From contig NZ_DOEH01000021.1 in assembly GCF_003533305.1 (NCBI RefSeq), forward strand, positions 122,251-186,250: a stretch of 64,000 nucleotides of DNA, written 5' to 3'. The position numbers and the translations under genes are program-made. The stretch comes from Providencia sp. (GTDB taxonomy: Bacteria > Pseudomonadota > Gammaproteobacteria > Enterobacterales > Enterobacteriaceae). The notes under the pieces are model-generated. The model had not been told where the DNA came from. It made no database searches and saw nothing but the letters and a program-made list of their open reading frames with translations. Below are positions 47,756 to 58,091 of the stretch, one piece after another (within the stretch, counting starts at the first letter, position 1; each line of letters starts with the position of its first letter).

Positions 47756-48408
47756 CCTGATAAACCCTGTTTTGCCGTAATTAAACCATAACTGATTGCT
47801 ATGTGTGTTAATTCTACATCACTACAGATATTAAGTTTACCAAACATTCTATATCGATAGGTATTTACTGTTTTTGGGCTCAACGTAAGCGACTGCGCAA
47901 CTTTTTTAATTGGAATTCCCTGTGTTATCATCAACATAATTTCAAGTTCTCTAGCAGATAACAACTCATATAAGTCATGTTCATGACTATGAAGCAGCCT
48001 CTGTAGGGCAATATCTTGAGCTATATCGGGTGAAATAATTCGACGACGAGCGTTAACCACTTGAATAGCTTCAATTAAATCGTCTTCATTAATATTAATA
48101 CTTAAAATACCAAAAATACCAATATCAAGTGCTTTAAGCACAAATGAATAATTACTACGGATATTATATATAATAATACCAACTTCAGGTTGAGTTCGTC
48201 GAAGTATTTGGATTGTTCTTAGCGACTCAAATTGGCAATTATCACTACTAATTAAAATAATATTCGCTCTTTGTTGTCGATTCCAAGCAATAGCGTGTTC
48301 TAGCAACGGAAATGATGCGACAATTTTACAACGTGATATTCGACTAAATATAGTTTCAAACCCACGAATAGTAATATTATTATCGTCAATAATTATAATA
48401 TTAATCAA
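47722..48408 (-). CDS. uvrY: UvrY/GacA-type regulator with a degenerate receiver domain
   Basis: 228 residues with a TTG start. The C-terminal LuxR helix-turn-helix is highly conserved with E. coli UvrY ('[20 protein letters not shown]', '[19 protein letters not shown]'). The receiver keeps Asp8-Asp9. However, the phospho-acceptor position 54 is Ser ('IILISSDN', codon AGT at 48249-48247), the conserved Thr82 position is Asn, and Lys104 is Ile. Phosphotransfer from BarA is therefore unlikely. The locus (uvrY-uvrC-pgsA-tRNAs) is conserved, so this is the positional orthologue. It probably still binds DNA, and its regulation must differ. Confidence 0.88.
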   Translation of the reverse strand: MINIIIIDDNNITIRGFETIFSRISRCKIVASFPLLEHAIAWNRQQRANIILISSDNCQFESLRTIQILRRTQPEVGIIIYNIRSNYSFVLKALDIGIFGILSININEDDLIEAIQVVNARRRIISPDIAQDIALQRLLHSHEHDLYELLSARELEIMLMITQGIPIKKVAQSLTLSPKTVNTYRYRMFGKLNICSDVELTHIAISYGLITAKQGLSGWQNSSNQKLS

Positions 48409-48581
48409 TTACCCTTCCTATCCTTTATATAAACTAATAGACAGGATAATAAATGAAAGCTCAATAAAATTATATGTAATTTTTTAGCTTTCATTTCACA
48501 AAAAAAATCAATCACAATTTATAATAACTCTAAACTTAATAATCATTCTAATTATATAATTATTGACCTATTTCTTATAAT

Positions 48582-48608
48582 AAATAGCCGTCATAATAAC
48601 GGCTATTT
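48582..48608. terminator. Terminator between pepT and uvrY
   Basis: AAATAGCCGT/ACGGCTATTT forms a 10-bp stem with a 7-nt loop. It lies upstream of uvrY but downstream of pepT only if read on the minus strand after 48627, followed by T/A-rich sequence. Confidence 0.75.
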
Positions 48609-48626
48609 TTATATTTAAATAAATAA

Positions 48627-49859
48627 TTATTTTTGCCCTACTAATCGACAAATAGTTTCTGAAACTAAATAGCTTTTCTCAAATGAGCTAATAGGTAAAA
48701 ACTCAAAACGAGAATGAAAGTTAAGTGCCCCTGTAAAATAGTTAGGCGTCAAAACTCCACGAGCAGACAATGCTGAACCATCAGTACCCCCACGCATAGG
48801 AATAACGTTTGCTTCAACACCTTGAACGTCTAGAGCTTCAAATATTAAGTTGATTGCCGTTCTATCATCGCCAATTGAGTCACTGATATTGCTATACACA
48901 TCATCAATTTTAAATTCAATTGTTGCTCGAGGATGACGAGATCTAATTAATTCAACACTTTCATTTATAAAGCGTTTACGTGCCTCGAAACTATTTCGAT
49001 CAAAATCTCGTATCGCCATTTTAATTTTTGCATTATCCGGATTTGCAATCAAATCGGTAAAATAAAAATATCCTTCCCGATGCTCCGTATGCTCTGGGGT
49101 ATCAAAACGGTCAAAACATCCAATAAAATCATGAGCCACACGAATAGGATTTAACAATACATTCTTAGCAGACATGGGATGAGCTGTAATACCTTTAATC
49201 GAAACTTCAATAGAAGCAGCGTTAAATGTTTCGAATACCACCTCTCCTAATGCACAGCAATCAATAGTATAGGCAAAATCGACCTTGAAACGAGATAAAT
49301 CCATTATTTTTGACCCACGAAGTCCAATTTCTTCATCAGGAACAAAAGCCACATATATATCACCACAATCAAAATCTGCATGTTGTAGTTTATTCATTAA
49401 CTCCATTACTACTGTCACTGCGGCTTTATTATCCGCACCTAGTACACTAGTTCCATCGCTAAAAATAATCTCTTCACCAATGTAAGGCGATGCTTCAGGA
49501 TGTTCTACAGATCTAAACCATATATTTTCTTGTGTATTCAAACATAAATCTTCGCCTTCATACTTTAATGTTTGAGGCTTAATTACAGGAGATAACCCAA
49601 CATCTACCGTATCCAAATGGGTGACAAACCCAATTTTTGGTGCTAACGGATTACTACCCGGGCGTACCGCATATAAAATCGCATGATCATCAATATAAAT
49701 ATCTTTTAAACCATAACTTTCTAACTCTTGTGCCAATAATTTAGCTAACTCACGCTGCCCTTCAGTACTTGGCACAACTGTTGCTGAAGCATCACTTTGA
49801 CTTTCTATTGTTAAATAGCGGTAGAAACGTTGTTCAAGCTGTTTACCTAACTCATTCAT
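48627..49859 (-). CDS. pepT: Peptidase T (tripeptide aminopeptidase)
   Basis: 410 residues of M20B zinc aminopeptidase. Metal ligands and catalytic residues are visible: His and Asp in 'FVTHLDTVDVG', Asp in 'LGADNKAAV', the Glu pair in 'PDEEIGLRG', Asp in 'YTIDCCALGE' and a C-terminal His in 'LNFHSRFEF'. It releases the N-terminal residue of tripeptides in the cytoplasm. AAGGAAT precedes the ATG. Follows the AbgT-family transporter gene by 32 nt, suggesting uptake and hydrolysis of a peptide-like substrate. Confidence 0.96.
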   Translation of the reverse strand: MNELGKQLEQRFYRYLTIESQSDASATVVPSTEGQRELAKLLAQELESYGLKDIYIDDHAILYAVRPGSNPLAPKIGFVTHLDTVDVGLSPVIKPQTLKYEGEDLCLNTQENIWFRSVEHPEASPYIGEEIIFSDGTSVLGADNKAAVTVVMELMNKLQHADFDCGDIYVAFVPDEEIGLRGSKIMDLSRFKVDFAYTIDCCALGEVVFETFNAASIEVSIKGITAHPMSAKNVLLNPIRVAHDFIGCFDRFDTPEHTEHREGYFYFTDLIANPDNAKIKMAIRDFDRNSFEARKRFINESVELIRSRHPRATIEFKIDDVYSNISDSIGDDRTAINLIFEALDVQGVEANVIPMRGGTDGSALSARGVLTPNYFTGALNFHSRFEFLPISSFEKSYLVSETICRLVGQK

Positions 49860-49891
49860 TACATATTCCTTCTACTCAATTTTTTTGTTTA

Positions 49892-51442
49892 TTATGCTGG
49901 CTGCCACGTATAACCACTATCAAAACCAATAGGAATATCAAAGGCCCAAAATAGATATAGTGTCGCAGTTAAGGTAATCAATAATCCTATTGTGAATGGG
50001 ATCATCATTGAACAAAGTGTACCAATCCCTGCATTCTTATAATATTTTTGGCAATACATTAAGATTAATGGATAAAACGGGAACATTGGCGTACTGACGT
50101 TCATTGCCGAATCACTCACACGGAACGCTGCTTGCGTTAATTCTGGTGAAATACCAACCGCCATTAACATTGGAACCAAGACCGGAGCCATAATAGCCCA
50201 CTTAGAAGTGGCAGAAGTGATCATAATATTCAAAACAGCTGTCAATAAAATAACGCCAAATACGGTCATACCGGATGGCATATCTAATGTACGCAATAAT
50301 TCAGCACCAGATAATGCAAGTAATGTACCTAAGTTTGAATGTTGAAATGAATACAAAAATTGTGCAGCAAAGAATGCAAAAACAATAAAAGGAATTAATG
50401 ACTTTGTAATATTTTCCATCGCCTTAACCACATCTTTGGTTGAGGTAAAAGATTTAGTCATATAGCCATAAACAACACCTGGAAGAGCAAAGAAAATAAA
50501 TAAAAGAGGTACCACAATTTGCATAATTGGTGCTTTCGGGCTAGTTAAACTACCATCGGGACCTCGTAATGGCGAATTTTCAGGCCATAATAGTGCAAAT
50601 AAACCTACCCCTAGTGCAATAAGAACTAAACCTGCAATACGAAAAGCCCGGTGCTCTATTGGCTTAATTTCACCCAATTTTTGCTCTGAGTCCGTATCTA
50701 CGTCAGCTATTGTGATAGGACAATTTTTATTTAACCACGGTTCAACAATTTTTTCTGTAATAAACCAGCAAGTAAAAATAACACCAAATGTACCGCCTAA
50801 ACTAAAAAAATAATTACATAAGACATTTACGGTATAACCAGGCGCTAACATTTGCGCTGCGTCTTGCGTGAAACTCTGCATTATAGGATCAATAATTGAT
50901 GGTGTATAACTTGCAGTAAATCCGCCTGCAAGTCCTGCAAATGCAGCAGCAATACCCGCTAAAGGATGCCTTCCACTTGCATAAAACATCATGGCGGCAA
51001 CTGGCATTAAAATGACATATGCAGAATCAGAAGCAATATGAGAAACGATACCAACAAATACAACAGTAGGAGTTAGCATTTTAGGTGAAATAAAAGAAAG
51101 CATTTTTTTCAAAGCAGTATTAATAAAACCACTACTTTCGGCAATACCAATCCCTAAAGTTGCAACAATTGTAATTCCAAGCGGTGGAAAATTAATAAAA
51201 TTTTTCACTGCTGTTGTAATAAATAGTATTATTTCTTGGTACTGAAACATATTTACAACAGCAATTTTCTCTTTTGAAATAGGATGATAATAACTAAAAT
51301 CTACAAATGAAAGGAGATAAGATAAAAACCAACATATTATTAAGGCATAAACAAATAGCATTGTGACATCAGGCATAACATTACCGATCCGTTCAACGCG
51401 ATTTAAAAAACCTTTTTTCTTTGGAAGTGTATTAGTTGTCAT
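49892..51442 (-). CDS. AbgT-family transporter
   Basis: 516 residues and about 11-13 membrane spans with AbgT blocks: 'NRVERIGNVMPDVTMLFVYA', 'FPPLGITIVATLGIGIAESS', 'SHIASDSAYVILMPVAAMMF' and 'STPMFPFYPLILMYCQKY'. E. coli AbgT imports p-aminobenzoyl-glutamate, and some homologues export sulfonamides. Here it is cotranscribed with pepT rather than with abgAB. Substrate is therefore open. Confidence 0.9.
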   Translation of the reverse strand: MTTNTLPKKKGFLNRVERIGNVMPDVTMLFVYALIICWFLSYLLSFVDFSYYHPISKEKIAVVNMFQYQEIILFITTAVKNFINFPPLGITIVATLGIGIAESSGFINTALKKMLSFISPKMLTPTVVFVGIVSHIASDSAYVILMPVAAMMFYASGRHPLAGIAAAFAGLAGGFTASYTPSIIDPIMQSFTQDAAQMLAPGYTVNVLCNYFFSLGGTFGVIFTCWFITEKIVEPWLNKNCPITIADVDTDSEQKLGEIKPIEHRAFRIAGLVLIALGVGLFALLWPENSPLRGPDGSLTSPKAPIMQIVVPLLFIFFALPGVVYGYMTKSFTSTKDVVKAMENITKSLIPFIVFAFFAAQFLYSFQHSNLGTLLALSGAELLRTLDMPSGMTVFGVILLTAVLNIMITSATSKWAIMAPVLVPMLMAVGISPELTQAAFRVSDSAMNVSTPMFPFYPLILMYCQKYYKNAGIGTLCSMMIPFTIGLLITLTATLYLFWAFDIPIGFDSGYTWQPA

Positions 51443-51735
51443 ATTTACAAGCTACTTATGTTATTAGAATAGAAACTTTATTACAGTAGTTAACCCGTTT
51501 GAAAAAGTAAAACACTTTTGTAATTTGTTTTAACAAGATAAATCAGCTACTCACCTTAACATTAAATTAATTTAATGGATTAGTTATTTTCATTAAGCTA
51601 ATTTACTAAATTTTTTGATACTATAAACATCGCTTTAGTTATATCACTTAAATCGGTTGTATTTAATACAAAAAGAGAATAAAAAAATTTTTTATTCTCT
51701 TTGTCAATTCAAAATATAAGTTAACTTTATGAGTA
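51443..51735. other. Intergenic region between the AbgT gene and psiE
   Basis: 293 AT-rich nt containing the promoter of the abgT-type/pepT unit. A near-perfect A/T palindrome at 51672-51702 (AAAGAGAAT ... ATTCTCTTT) probably ends psiE transcription. Confidence 0.5.
51672..51702 (-). terminator. AT-rich palindrome, probable psiE terminator
   Basis: A 15-bp inverted repeat with a 1-nt centre, dominated by A/T pairs, lies 34 nt past the psiE stop. Confidence 0.5.
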
Positions 51736-52152
51736 TTATTCTCGTCTAAGTTTCTCAGTATTCGCAATATAGAGAGCTACAACAAGCACTAAAATAGCAC
51801 CTGCATGTAATAAGGTCGTCATAGGGTCACTATGGTCGACAATAATCAAACGAATTATTGCAGTAATTCCGATATAAATAAAATATCTTAGCGGGAAGTG
51901 ATATCCAGACATAAAATATTTAATTATCAATGCAATAAACTCAAAGTAAAGAAAGTAAATAACAATACCTTCTAAAAGTTCATACGCCGTCACTCCCTTA
52001 ACATCACCAAACATCAGTGCTGCCATAGTGACCGTTTCTTTAACTAAAAAGAAAACAAGTACCGCTGCTAACGCAATTAATCCAATATTCAATATCCACT
52101 GTAAAACCCATGCTATATTGCTAGCGTGACGCATTCCCTTCATATTATTCAT
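51736..52152 (-). CDS. psiE: Phosphate-starvation-inducible protein PsiE
   Basis: 138 residues and four membrane helices. Family blocks '[20 protein letters not shown]', '[20 protein letters not shown]' and '[20 protein letters not shown]' match E. coli PsiE. Inner-membrane protein of unknown biochemical role. In E. coli it is induced by phosphate starvation via PhoB and repressed by catabolite control. Monocistronic here; I did not find a convincing Pho box in the 221 nt upstream. Confidence 0.92.
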   Translation of the reverse strand: MNNMKGMRHASNIAWVLQWILNIGLIALAAVLVFFLVKETVTMAALMFGDVKGVTAYELLEGIVIYFLYFEFIALIIKYFMSGYHFPLRYFIYIGITAIIRLIIVDHSDPMTTLLHAGAILVLVVALYIANTEKLRRE

Positions 52153-52373
52153 TCATCATTCCTCTAGAATCACGCATTGGCTATCGTTTTATATTAACCC
52201 AAGCGCGTACTTTTACTTACTTAAATTAAAGTTCAATCAATGCCATTACAATAAAGTTTTCCTGATTGTAATTCAATTTTAAGACGCAAGCATTACAACA
52301 GAGGAGCTAAATTTACTTTAGATAAACTGTAAAGAGTAAAAGCTGGCAAGAAAACCAGCTTTATAAATAATTA

Positions 52374-52775
52374 TTAACTCATCATATTCATGATGTCTTG
52401 TTCTGTTAACGTTGGTGTTTTTTCAGCAAAATTATAATATTTTGGCTTGCTATCGATATAAACTTGCAGACTCAGTTCGGCGTCTTTGCTTTCATCAAAC
52501 AAGGCCGCTGAGACATAATAAGTGGAAGGTGAATGCAAATGATAAAATAAATGTGTACCACAGTTATTGCAAAATGCCCTCTCCGCCCATGAAGAAGACA
52601 TAAAACGAGTGATAGACTTATCTCCTTCAATTTTAATATCACTACCGCAATCAATACTAATTCCAGGGCCACCATTCCATTTTTGACACATACCACAGTG
52701 ACAGGCACTCACTTTATCAACAGGCTTGTTTGTTAAAATTTTCACTGAACCGCAAAGACATTGACCTTGATGCAT
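52374..52775 (-). CDS. GFA-family zinc protein (second copy)
   Basis: 133 residues with the GFA cysteine layout: CLCGS near the N terminus, C-x-C-x2-C in 'ACHCGMCQKWNGG', and CNNCG in 'AFCNNCGTHLFYHL'. Same family as the gene at 3441-3836, but only distantly similar beyond the metal sites. Physiological substrate unknown. Monocistronic, with SD AAGGAA. Confidence 0.88.
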   Translation of the reverse strand: MHQGQCLCGSVKILTNKPVDKVSACHCGMCQKWNGGPGISIDCGSDIKIEGDKSITRFMSSSWAERAFCNNCGTHLFYHLHSPSTYYVSAALFDESKDAELSLQVYIDSKPKYYNFAEKTPTLTEQDIMNMMS

Positions 52776-52840
52776 AATATTTTCCTTAATAAAAAATCAT
52801 CTATATACTCACGTTTTCACTTGATAACCTTATTCCTATT

Positions 52841-53122
52841 TTAATCATAGATCCTAAATTGACGTCCTGTAAATCGCTTATCATTAGTATTTTCACTTAA
52901 ACGAAGGCGGCTTACCTCAATGACCTCGCGTTCAGACTCAAGATCACCAACCTCATGTTCATGGACACTTGCCTGTTCTGATATATATTTTAACTGTGTT
53001 GTACTATAGGGTGCTAGGTCGTAGGAAATTGCACTATCAGTAACCTGTGCAAATACGGATGTACTCGTCAATAACGCAACCACCATGAATAAATTAGCCA
53101 ATAACATTCGCTTCATAAACAT
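52841..53122 (-). CDS. Small exported protein of unknown function
   Basis: 93 residues (or 91 from the second Met). A clear signal peptide 'MKRMLLANLFMVVALLTSTS' is cleaved near 'VFAQ-VTD'. The remaining 65 residues are charged, with an acidic middle 'HEHEVGDLESEREVIEVSRL' and no cysteine. I do not recognise the family. No operon partner. GGAGAT lies before the ATG. Confidence 0.65.
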   Translation of the reverse strand: MFMKRMLLANLFMVVALLTSTSVFAQVTDSAISYDLAPYSTTQLKYISEQASVHEHEVGDLESEREVIEVSRLRLSENTNDKRFTGRQFRIYD

Positions 53123-53280
53123 CTCCTATTTCTATGTCTCAGTTTTATCCCATATCTACGTCAAATAACACCAAGATTGGGTAATTGTTTACGTAGATAA
53201 GTAAATGAATAAAATTACGTCGAGTTGTGTTTAGTTAACCAAAGTTATTAATCATCTTTGTCACCATCAATATAAAAAAA

Positions 53281-53297
53281 GGGAGCACTTAGCTCCC
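53281..53297 (-). terminator. Terminator of the DUF2339-DUF3999 operon
   Basis: GGGAGC/GCTCCC forms a 6-bp stem with a 5-nt loop. On the minus strand it is followed by seven T, 22 nt past the stop. Confidence 0.85.
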
Positions 53298-53318
53298 TTA
53301 ATCACCTAAAAATATAAG

Positions 53319-54806
53319 CTATAAATCATTTGAAGTATCTTTATCTGACGCGTTGATCTCTTTAAATAAATACCAACAAAAATACAGCAAAACAATTATT
53401 CCAATAAATAACAATACCCACAATGCGATTGTCATCCAATTCACATCATCATCAACTAACTCAATTGAGCTCAGTCGTTCTACGCCACCAAGTTCAATAA
53501 CTTTATCTGTTGCATAAAGTTCAGGATAATGCGACATCACCTCATCAACACCATATGGTTTACCAATGAGATCGCTATACGTCATTTTATCAAGATTAGC
53601 CTGCTTATTACCCCACACTAACAAATAAGGCGCGGCACCTTGCATATTAAAAATAATATTAATGCCATCCCTTTGTCCGTCAATACGAGGAGGACTCTCT
53701 TCCCAACTTCCCTTTAATGCAGTGATCCTTAATTTTCTGATCATTTCACCATTGAGTGCAATAGTCGGATTACTAACACTTTCCCCATCAGTCACTTGGT
53801 TGTAGGCAACTATATTTCTTAATAATTTCCAGTCATCAATATTTTCAGATGAATACTCGATTTTTAAAGGAATAACCCTATTTGATTGCTGTAACTTGAC
53901 CTGTAGTTCAGAAAGAGGCTGTGAAGATGCGAGTTGATAAATAATGTGTTCTCTCGATACGCCATCATTGGTCATTTCAAAATGAAATACCTGCTGACGA
54001 CGCGTTGAATTTAAAATATTGGCGGTCGCATTTACTTTTTGTAAATCAGGAACGAGGACTTCTGGTGCGCTAACAACAATCGCCATCAAATAAGGCGCAT
54101 TCAATACCGCAGAATCTCCACGCAAAAGCTCAATGGTATTACTTGCAATAGTACCTGAATCTAATTTCAAATTCATGATAGGCTGATTGGCAGAAATATT
54201 AACCCAATCTTTTTTATCATTACTTGCATAAATGAAAACCTTCGCTTGCCATTCCTTTTCACTTTTTGCCCAATCTAAATTCAAGCTTTGAGCTAACATT
54301 TCCTTATTTTTAGTCTGATCTCGCGTCAATAAATAAGCCTGGTAATTTGTCTGTTGCTTCCTTTGCATATTCGGTAATTCAATTCGAGTCACTTTTCCAG
54401 GGATTGCTTCAACTAATAAATATTGTTGATCATCTAAATATTCATTCTGTGACTTTACATTATCAACTTGTGCAATTAAGCGTTGAGGCACAAAAGAAAT
54501 ATTAGAAGTCGAAATCGATTTTTCTGCATCATAGAAAAGAGCTGAAGGTACTTCATCACCTGTACCGTTAAAAACGCGTACATCCTGCAATGTTTTTGGA
54601 TACGCAGAGTTAATATAAGCTTCTGGAGGTAACTCCAACCAGAAAAAAGGACTATTACTATCTTGGATATCTAATTCTATGCCTTGATAATAACTATAAG
54701 GTGTCGCCTCTTTAATCTCTTCACCATAAAGATGGCTTGAAAATAATAATGCCAAGGAAAAGACTGAAAGTAGCCCTTTAAATCCTCTTTTTTTTATTAG
54801 GCTCAC
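53319..54806 (-). CDS. DUF3999 family protein
   Basis: 495 residues. A signal peptide (MSLIKKRGFKGLLSVFSLAL..., cleavage near 'YG-EE') is followed by a large beta-rich periplasmic part and one C-terminal membrane helix ('WMTIALWVLLFIGIIVLLYF') with a short cytoplasmic tail. This is the DUF3999 architecture. Genes for DUF3999 and DUF2339 proteins commonly pair, as here with a 4-nt ATGA overlap, suggesting one complex across the inner membrane. Function unknown. Confidence 0.85.
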   Translation of the reverse strand: MSLIKKRGFKGLLSVFSLALLFSSHLYGEEIKEATPYSYYQGIELDIQDSNSPFFWLELPPEAYINSAYPKTLQDVRVFNGTGDEVPSALFYDAEKSISTSNISFVPQRLIAQVDNVKSQNEYLDDQQYLLVEAIPGKVTRIELPNMQRKQQTNYQAYLLTRDQTKNKEMLAQSLNLDWAKSEKEWQAKVFIYASNDKKDWVNISANQPIMNLKLDSGTIASNTIELLRGDSAVLNAPYLMAIVVSAPEVLVPDLQKVNATANILNSTRRQQVFHFEMTNDGVSREHIIYQLASSQPLSELQVKLQQSNRVIPLKIEYSSENIDDWKLLRNIVAYNQVTDGESVSNPTIALNGEMIRKLRITALKGSWEESPPRIDGQRDGINIIFNMQGAAPYLLVWGNKQANLDKMTYSDLIGKPYGVDEVMSHYPELYATDKVIELGGVERLSSIELVDDDVNWMTIALWVLLFIGIIVLLYFCWYLFKEINASDKDTSNDL

Positions 54807-57604
54807 GATTGCGTCTCCTTCTCTTGTGCAATGTCATGATCAACTTTAGGTGGTAGTGGTGAGAAATAACCAACAATTAATATCAATAGCGCAACAACAA
54901 TAAATGAAATCGCTCGTGATATGCCATCTTGCCCATATATATCAATAAGGAACAATTTAACAATAACACACGCAAAAATGCTGGCGCCACTGAACCACCA
55001 AATTCGATTTCTCTTCACCGCAGCAATGACCATGCATACTAATGCAGCAAGTGCCCAGCTAATTGAAAGCACGGTTTGAACTAAGCGAGAATGATATAGC
55101 ACATAAAAATTCCAATTTAAATCTGCAAAGTCTGCGGTTGCACGAATAAGAATGCCATTAAACCATAATACAGAAAGAGCAGCTGTCGCCACCACAAGTC
55201 CTCGCATAATCCAAATATCATACTCGGTAACTTTTTTAAGTTTTTGCGCAAAACCTCGATGCATCAACAAAATTGCAGCAATACTAAAAAGGCCTGCTTC
55301 ATCTAATGGATTAATTAATGGAATATAATTCCAGAACATTAATTTGCCATCTTCCAAGTTCGCACAATAAGATAAGATAATAAGCACGACCATTACAGGT
55401 AAGAAGCTATACCAATAAATAAGCCCATGACGTCTCATTGGAGATAATCTATTTTGCTGTAACCAATAAAGCACTAAAGTGGTCAAGGTGATTGCCATAA
55501 CATAGAAGAAATACCCTAGTTCATGCATACCCCAAGGTAAAATCTCCACAAACCAATTTACCTGTGTTGCAATAAATGCGAGTATCAACCAAAAATTTGC
55601 ACCATGTAAAACGCGTTGCATCCAGATATTACGGACTTTATATGCATGAATAACAAATAATATGGAGCTTCCCAAAATAACTGGCCATATTAACGAGCCT
55701 TCACCAAGCCCCATTGGATTTTCATCATAGATAAAATTGAGTGCCAGATAATAATATCCAACAAGCCAAAGAAAAGACTGACATAACAGTAAAGGAACCC
55801 AATCTATCTTAATTGCATATGAACGCCATATCCAAACCGAAATAACGACAAGTGCCATAATAATGAAACCTTCTGACTCACCACTCCAAGACAGAATATC
55901 GGTAATCATTGGCACCCAACAGGCCCAAACAATTAATCCTAAAATTAAGAAACCATAACTTAAAACATCAAAATGGCTTTCTTGTTTACGCCTCGAGTGA
56001 AATAACCCTCCAGCACAAAAGCAAGCTACCAATAATACGGGCACCATATAAGTACTACTACGTGTCCAATAAAGATAAGGATAATCACTCAGCAGTGTAA
56101 TCGCACTGACAACAATAAGTAATGAGCCAATAAGCGTCATTTTCTTTTGATTTTGCTGCAAACCGAACCAAAGAATAAGTAGACCTTCCATCGACCAAAT
56201 AATCGACGTCCACTCAAAAGTTAAGGCAAGCGGTATTGCGAGGGTGATAAAGCCACTACCAATAATGATATTACCCAATGCCATATTTTTACCTGCATTT
56301 TTATAACGCTTATGAATATGCAAGCCAGCAATGAGATAGAGGCACCCCAATAATAAAGCAACAAAAGCAGGTAATAACCCAATACCTTCTGAAATAAAAT
56401 ACTGTAATGCAATACTGATAAATGGCGGAACGAATAATAACGTATTATCCACCACTAACTGCTGACTATGGTCAAAACGTATTGCAAATAATTGAGTTAA
56501 TGCATTAAAGATGATCAGATTAGCAATAATAAACAGTTGGCAAGACAGGTAGTATTCCGCCTGGTAATTAGTTAATCCCCATAGAATGGCAACACCATAG
56601 GTCATAAACATGCCAACTAAGTTAAGTGGTCGCCATGCTTGCCACAAACTAATAATCAAAATAGCACCTGATAGCATCAGATAATAAGAAAACAGAATGA
56701 TGTGATTTCCACCACCCGTTGATAATAATATAGGTGCTAAATAACCACCAATCGATGCTAAAATAGCTAAGCTAATTGTACGTTGAAGTAATGCTAACAT
56801 GATACTCGCCGCACAAATGAGCAACATGAAAACAAATGTCATTGCATAAGGTAACATCGTATATAACTTAAATGCTGCAAATACGGTAATGTACAAGCAG
56901 CCAATTGCGCCGCCTTGTAATATTAAACCAAATAACTCTTTTTTATTACGCAGCCACCACCCCGTACCGAGTAACGCTAAGCAGCCCACGGTGCTGAGTA
57001 GTAATCGAATTTGCGGCGAAATAATATCATTTTGCACGGTGTAATTAAGTAGATAGGCAACGCCTAAAAACAATAATAATATTCCGACCTTAGCGAGGGG
57101 ATTTCCTTTAACCAACCAGTTAAAGAAATGACCAAAAATTGATGGATTATTATCATTATTTCTCATTGTTGAAGTGGTAGTTTTCACACTATCAAATCGA
57201 TTTGGGTTTATCCCTTCAACAGGTATTTCAGCGGTTGAGTTAACGACTCTAGGCGTTTCTTGTGGGATGACTGCTGTATAGTTAACCGTTTCAGATTGAC
57301 TAGATTGCGAATATAACGTTTTGTCGGTAAATTCCGACACTAAAACAGGCAGCTCCTCACAGCTATTGTTGACTTTGATTTGTGATGGACTACCTTCAGT
57401 TTGGGTGCTTTCTTGAGTACCAATGTCTATATCATGCTTTTGATTATATTGTGAAACTACTGTCTCAAGAGAAAAAACACGTTGATTTAACTCAGAAATC
57501 TGATGATTTAACCGACTTGTTCGATTAATTGCCATGATAGCCAAAATGGGGGCTATACCAAGTAAAATAACTAATATGAATCCTACTAGTATCCAAATAT
57601 CCAC
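54803..57604 (-). CDS. DUF2339 family polytopic membrane protein
   Basis: 933 residues. An N-terminal helix and a coiled-coil-like segment ('RTSRLNHQISELNQRVFSLE') are followed by a low-complexity Ser/Thr/Gln linker to about residue 155. About 25 hydrophobic segments fill the rest, with 'GNPLAKVGILLLFLGVAYLL' near the start, typical of DUF2339. It is one of the largest membrane proteins in the window. No enzymatic motif is seen. First gene of a two-gene operon with the DUF3999 protein. A role in envelope maintenance or transport is guesswork. Confidence 0.85.
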   Translation of the reverse strand: MDIWILVGFILVILLGIAPILAIMAINRTSRLNHQISELNQRVFSLETVVSQYNQKHDIDIGTQESTQTEGSPSQIKVNNSCEELPVLVSEFTDKTLYSQSSQSETVNYTAVIPQETPRVVNSTAEIPVEGINPNRFDSVKTTTSTMRNNDNNPSIFGHFFNWLVKGNPLAKVGILLLFLGVAYLLNYTVQNDIISPQIRLLLSTVGCLALLGTGWWLRNKKELFGLILQGGAIGCLYITVFAAFKLYTMLPYAMTFVFMLLICAASIMLALLQRTISLAILASIGGYLAPILLSTGGGNHIILFSYYLMLSGAILIISLWQAWRPLNLVGMFMTYGVAILWGLTNYQAEYYLSCQLFIIANLIIFNALTQLFAIRFDHSQQLVVDNTLLFVPPFISIALQYFISEGIGLLPAFVALLLGCLYLIAGLHIHKRYKNAGKNMALGNIIIGSGFITLAIPLALTFEWTSIIWSMEGLLILWFGLQQNQKKMTLIGSLLIVVSAITLLSDYPYLYWTRSSTYMVPVLLVACFCAGGLFHSRRKQESHFDVLSYGFLILGLIVWACWVPMITDILSWSGESEGFIIMALVVISVWIWRSYAIKIDWVPLLLCQSFLWLVGYYYLALNFIYDENPMGLGEGSLIWPVILGSSILFVIHAYKVRNIWMQRVLHGANFWLILAFIATQVNWFVEILPWGMHELGYFFYVMAITLTTLVLYWLQQNRLSPMRRHGLIYWYSFLPVMVVLIILSYCANLEDGKLMFWNYIPLINPLDEAGLFSIAAILLMHRGFAQKLKKVTEYDIWIMRGLVVATAALSVLWFNGILIRATADFADLNWNFYVLYHSRLVQTVLSISWALAALVCMVIAAVKRNRIWWFSGASIFACVIVKLFLIDIYGQDGISRAISFIVVALLILIVGYFSPLPPKVDHDIAQEKETQS

Positions 57605-58091
57605 AAATAGGCTTCCTCATAATGAAATTCGTAACTAAGAATACGGCTAACACTCACTCTCAGTGGTAAACGCTAGTGTAGATAGCATTGATGCCCTTGC
57701 CAACTCAATGTAATAAACTGTTACAAAATAATTATTGCCCCACCAATTCAACTCCCCACAGGAGTATCAAATAAAGATGAGTTTATATCTTTGTATCATC
57801 GCTTACCTTAAAAATTAAAAAATTCAGAAAAAGCTTAATAGCTATTTAACACCGCTAAAATTTATATATCCTTTTATAGAATATTATTAATACTATTTTT
57901 TCGATGCTCGCATTTAGATAATAATTAATTTTGTTTAAAAATAGAGAGATAGTTAGTGTTTTTTATCATGATTATGATATTTATATATTCAGTTCTAATG
58001 GAACCAAAAGTGTATTTAAGCGAAAAAAACAGCCGTAAAAATACAAATATATAATCTAGCTCGTAAAAAGACTATGCCGTAAAGAGGACTT
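57605..58091. other. Intergenic region between DUF2339 and AEC transporter genes
   Basis: 487 nt with divergent promoters. Mostly AT-rich, without an ORF or clear operator. The AEC gene has AAAGAGGAC just before its ATG. Confidence 0.4.
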
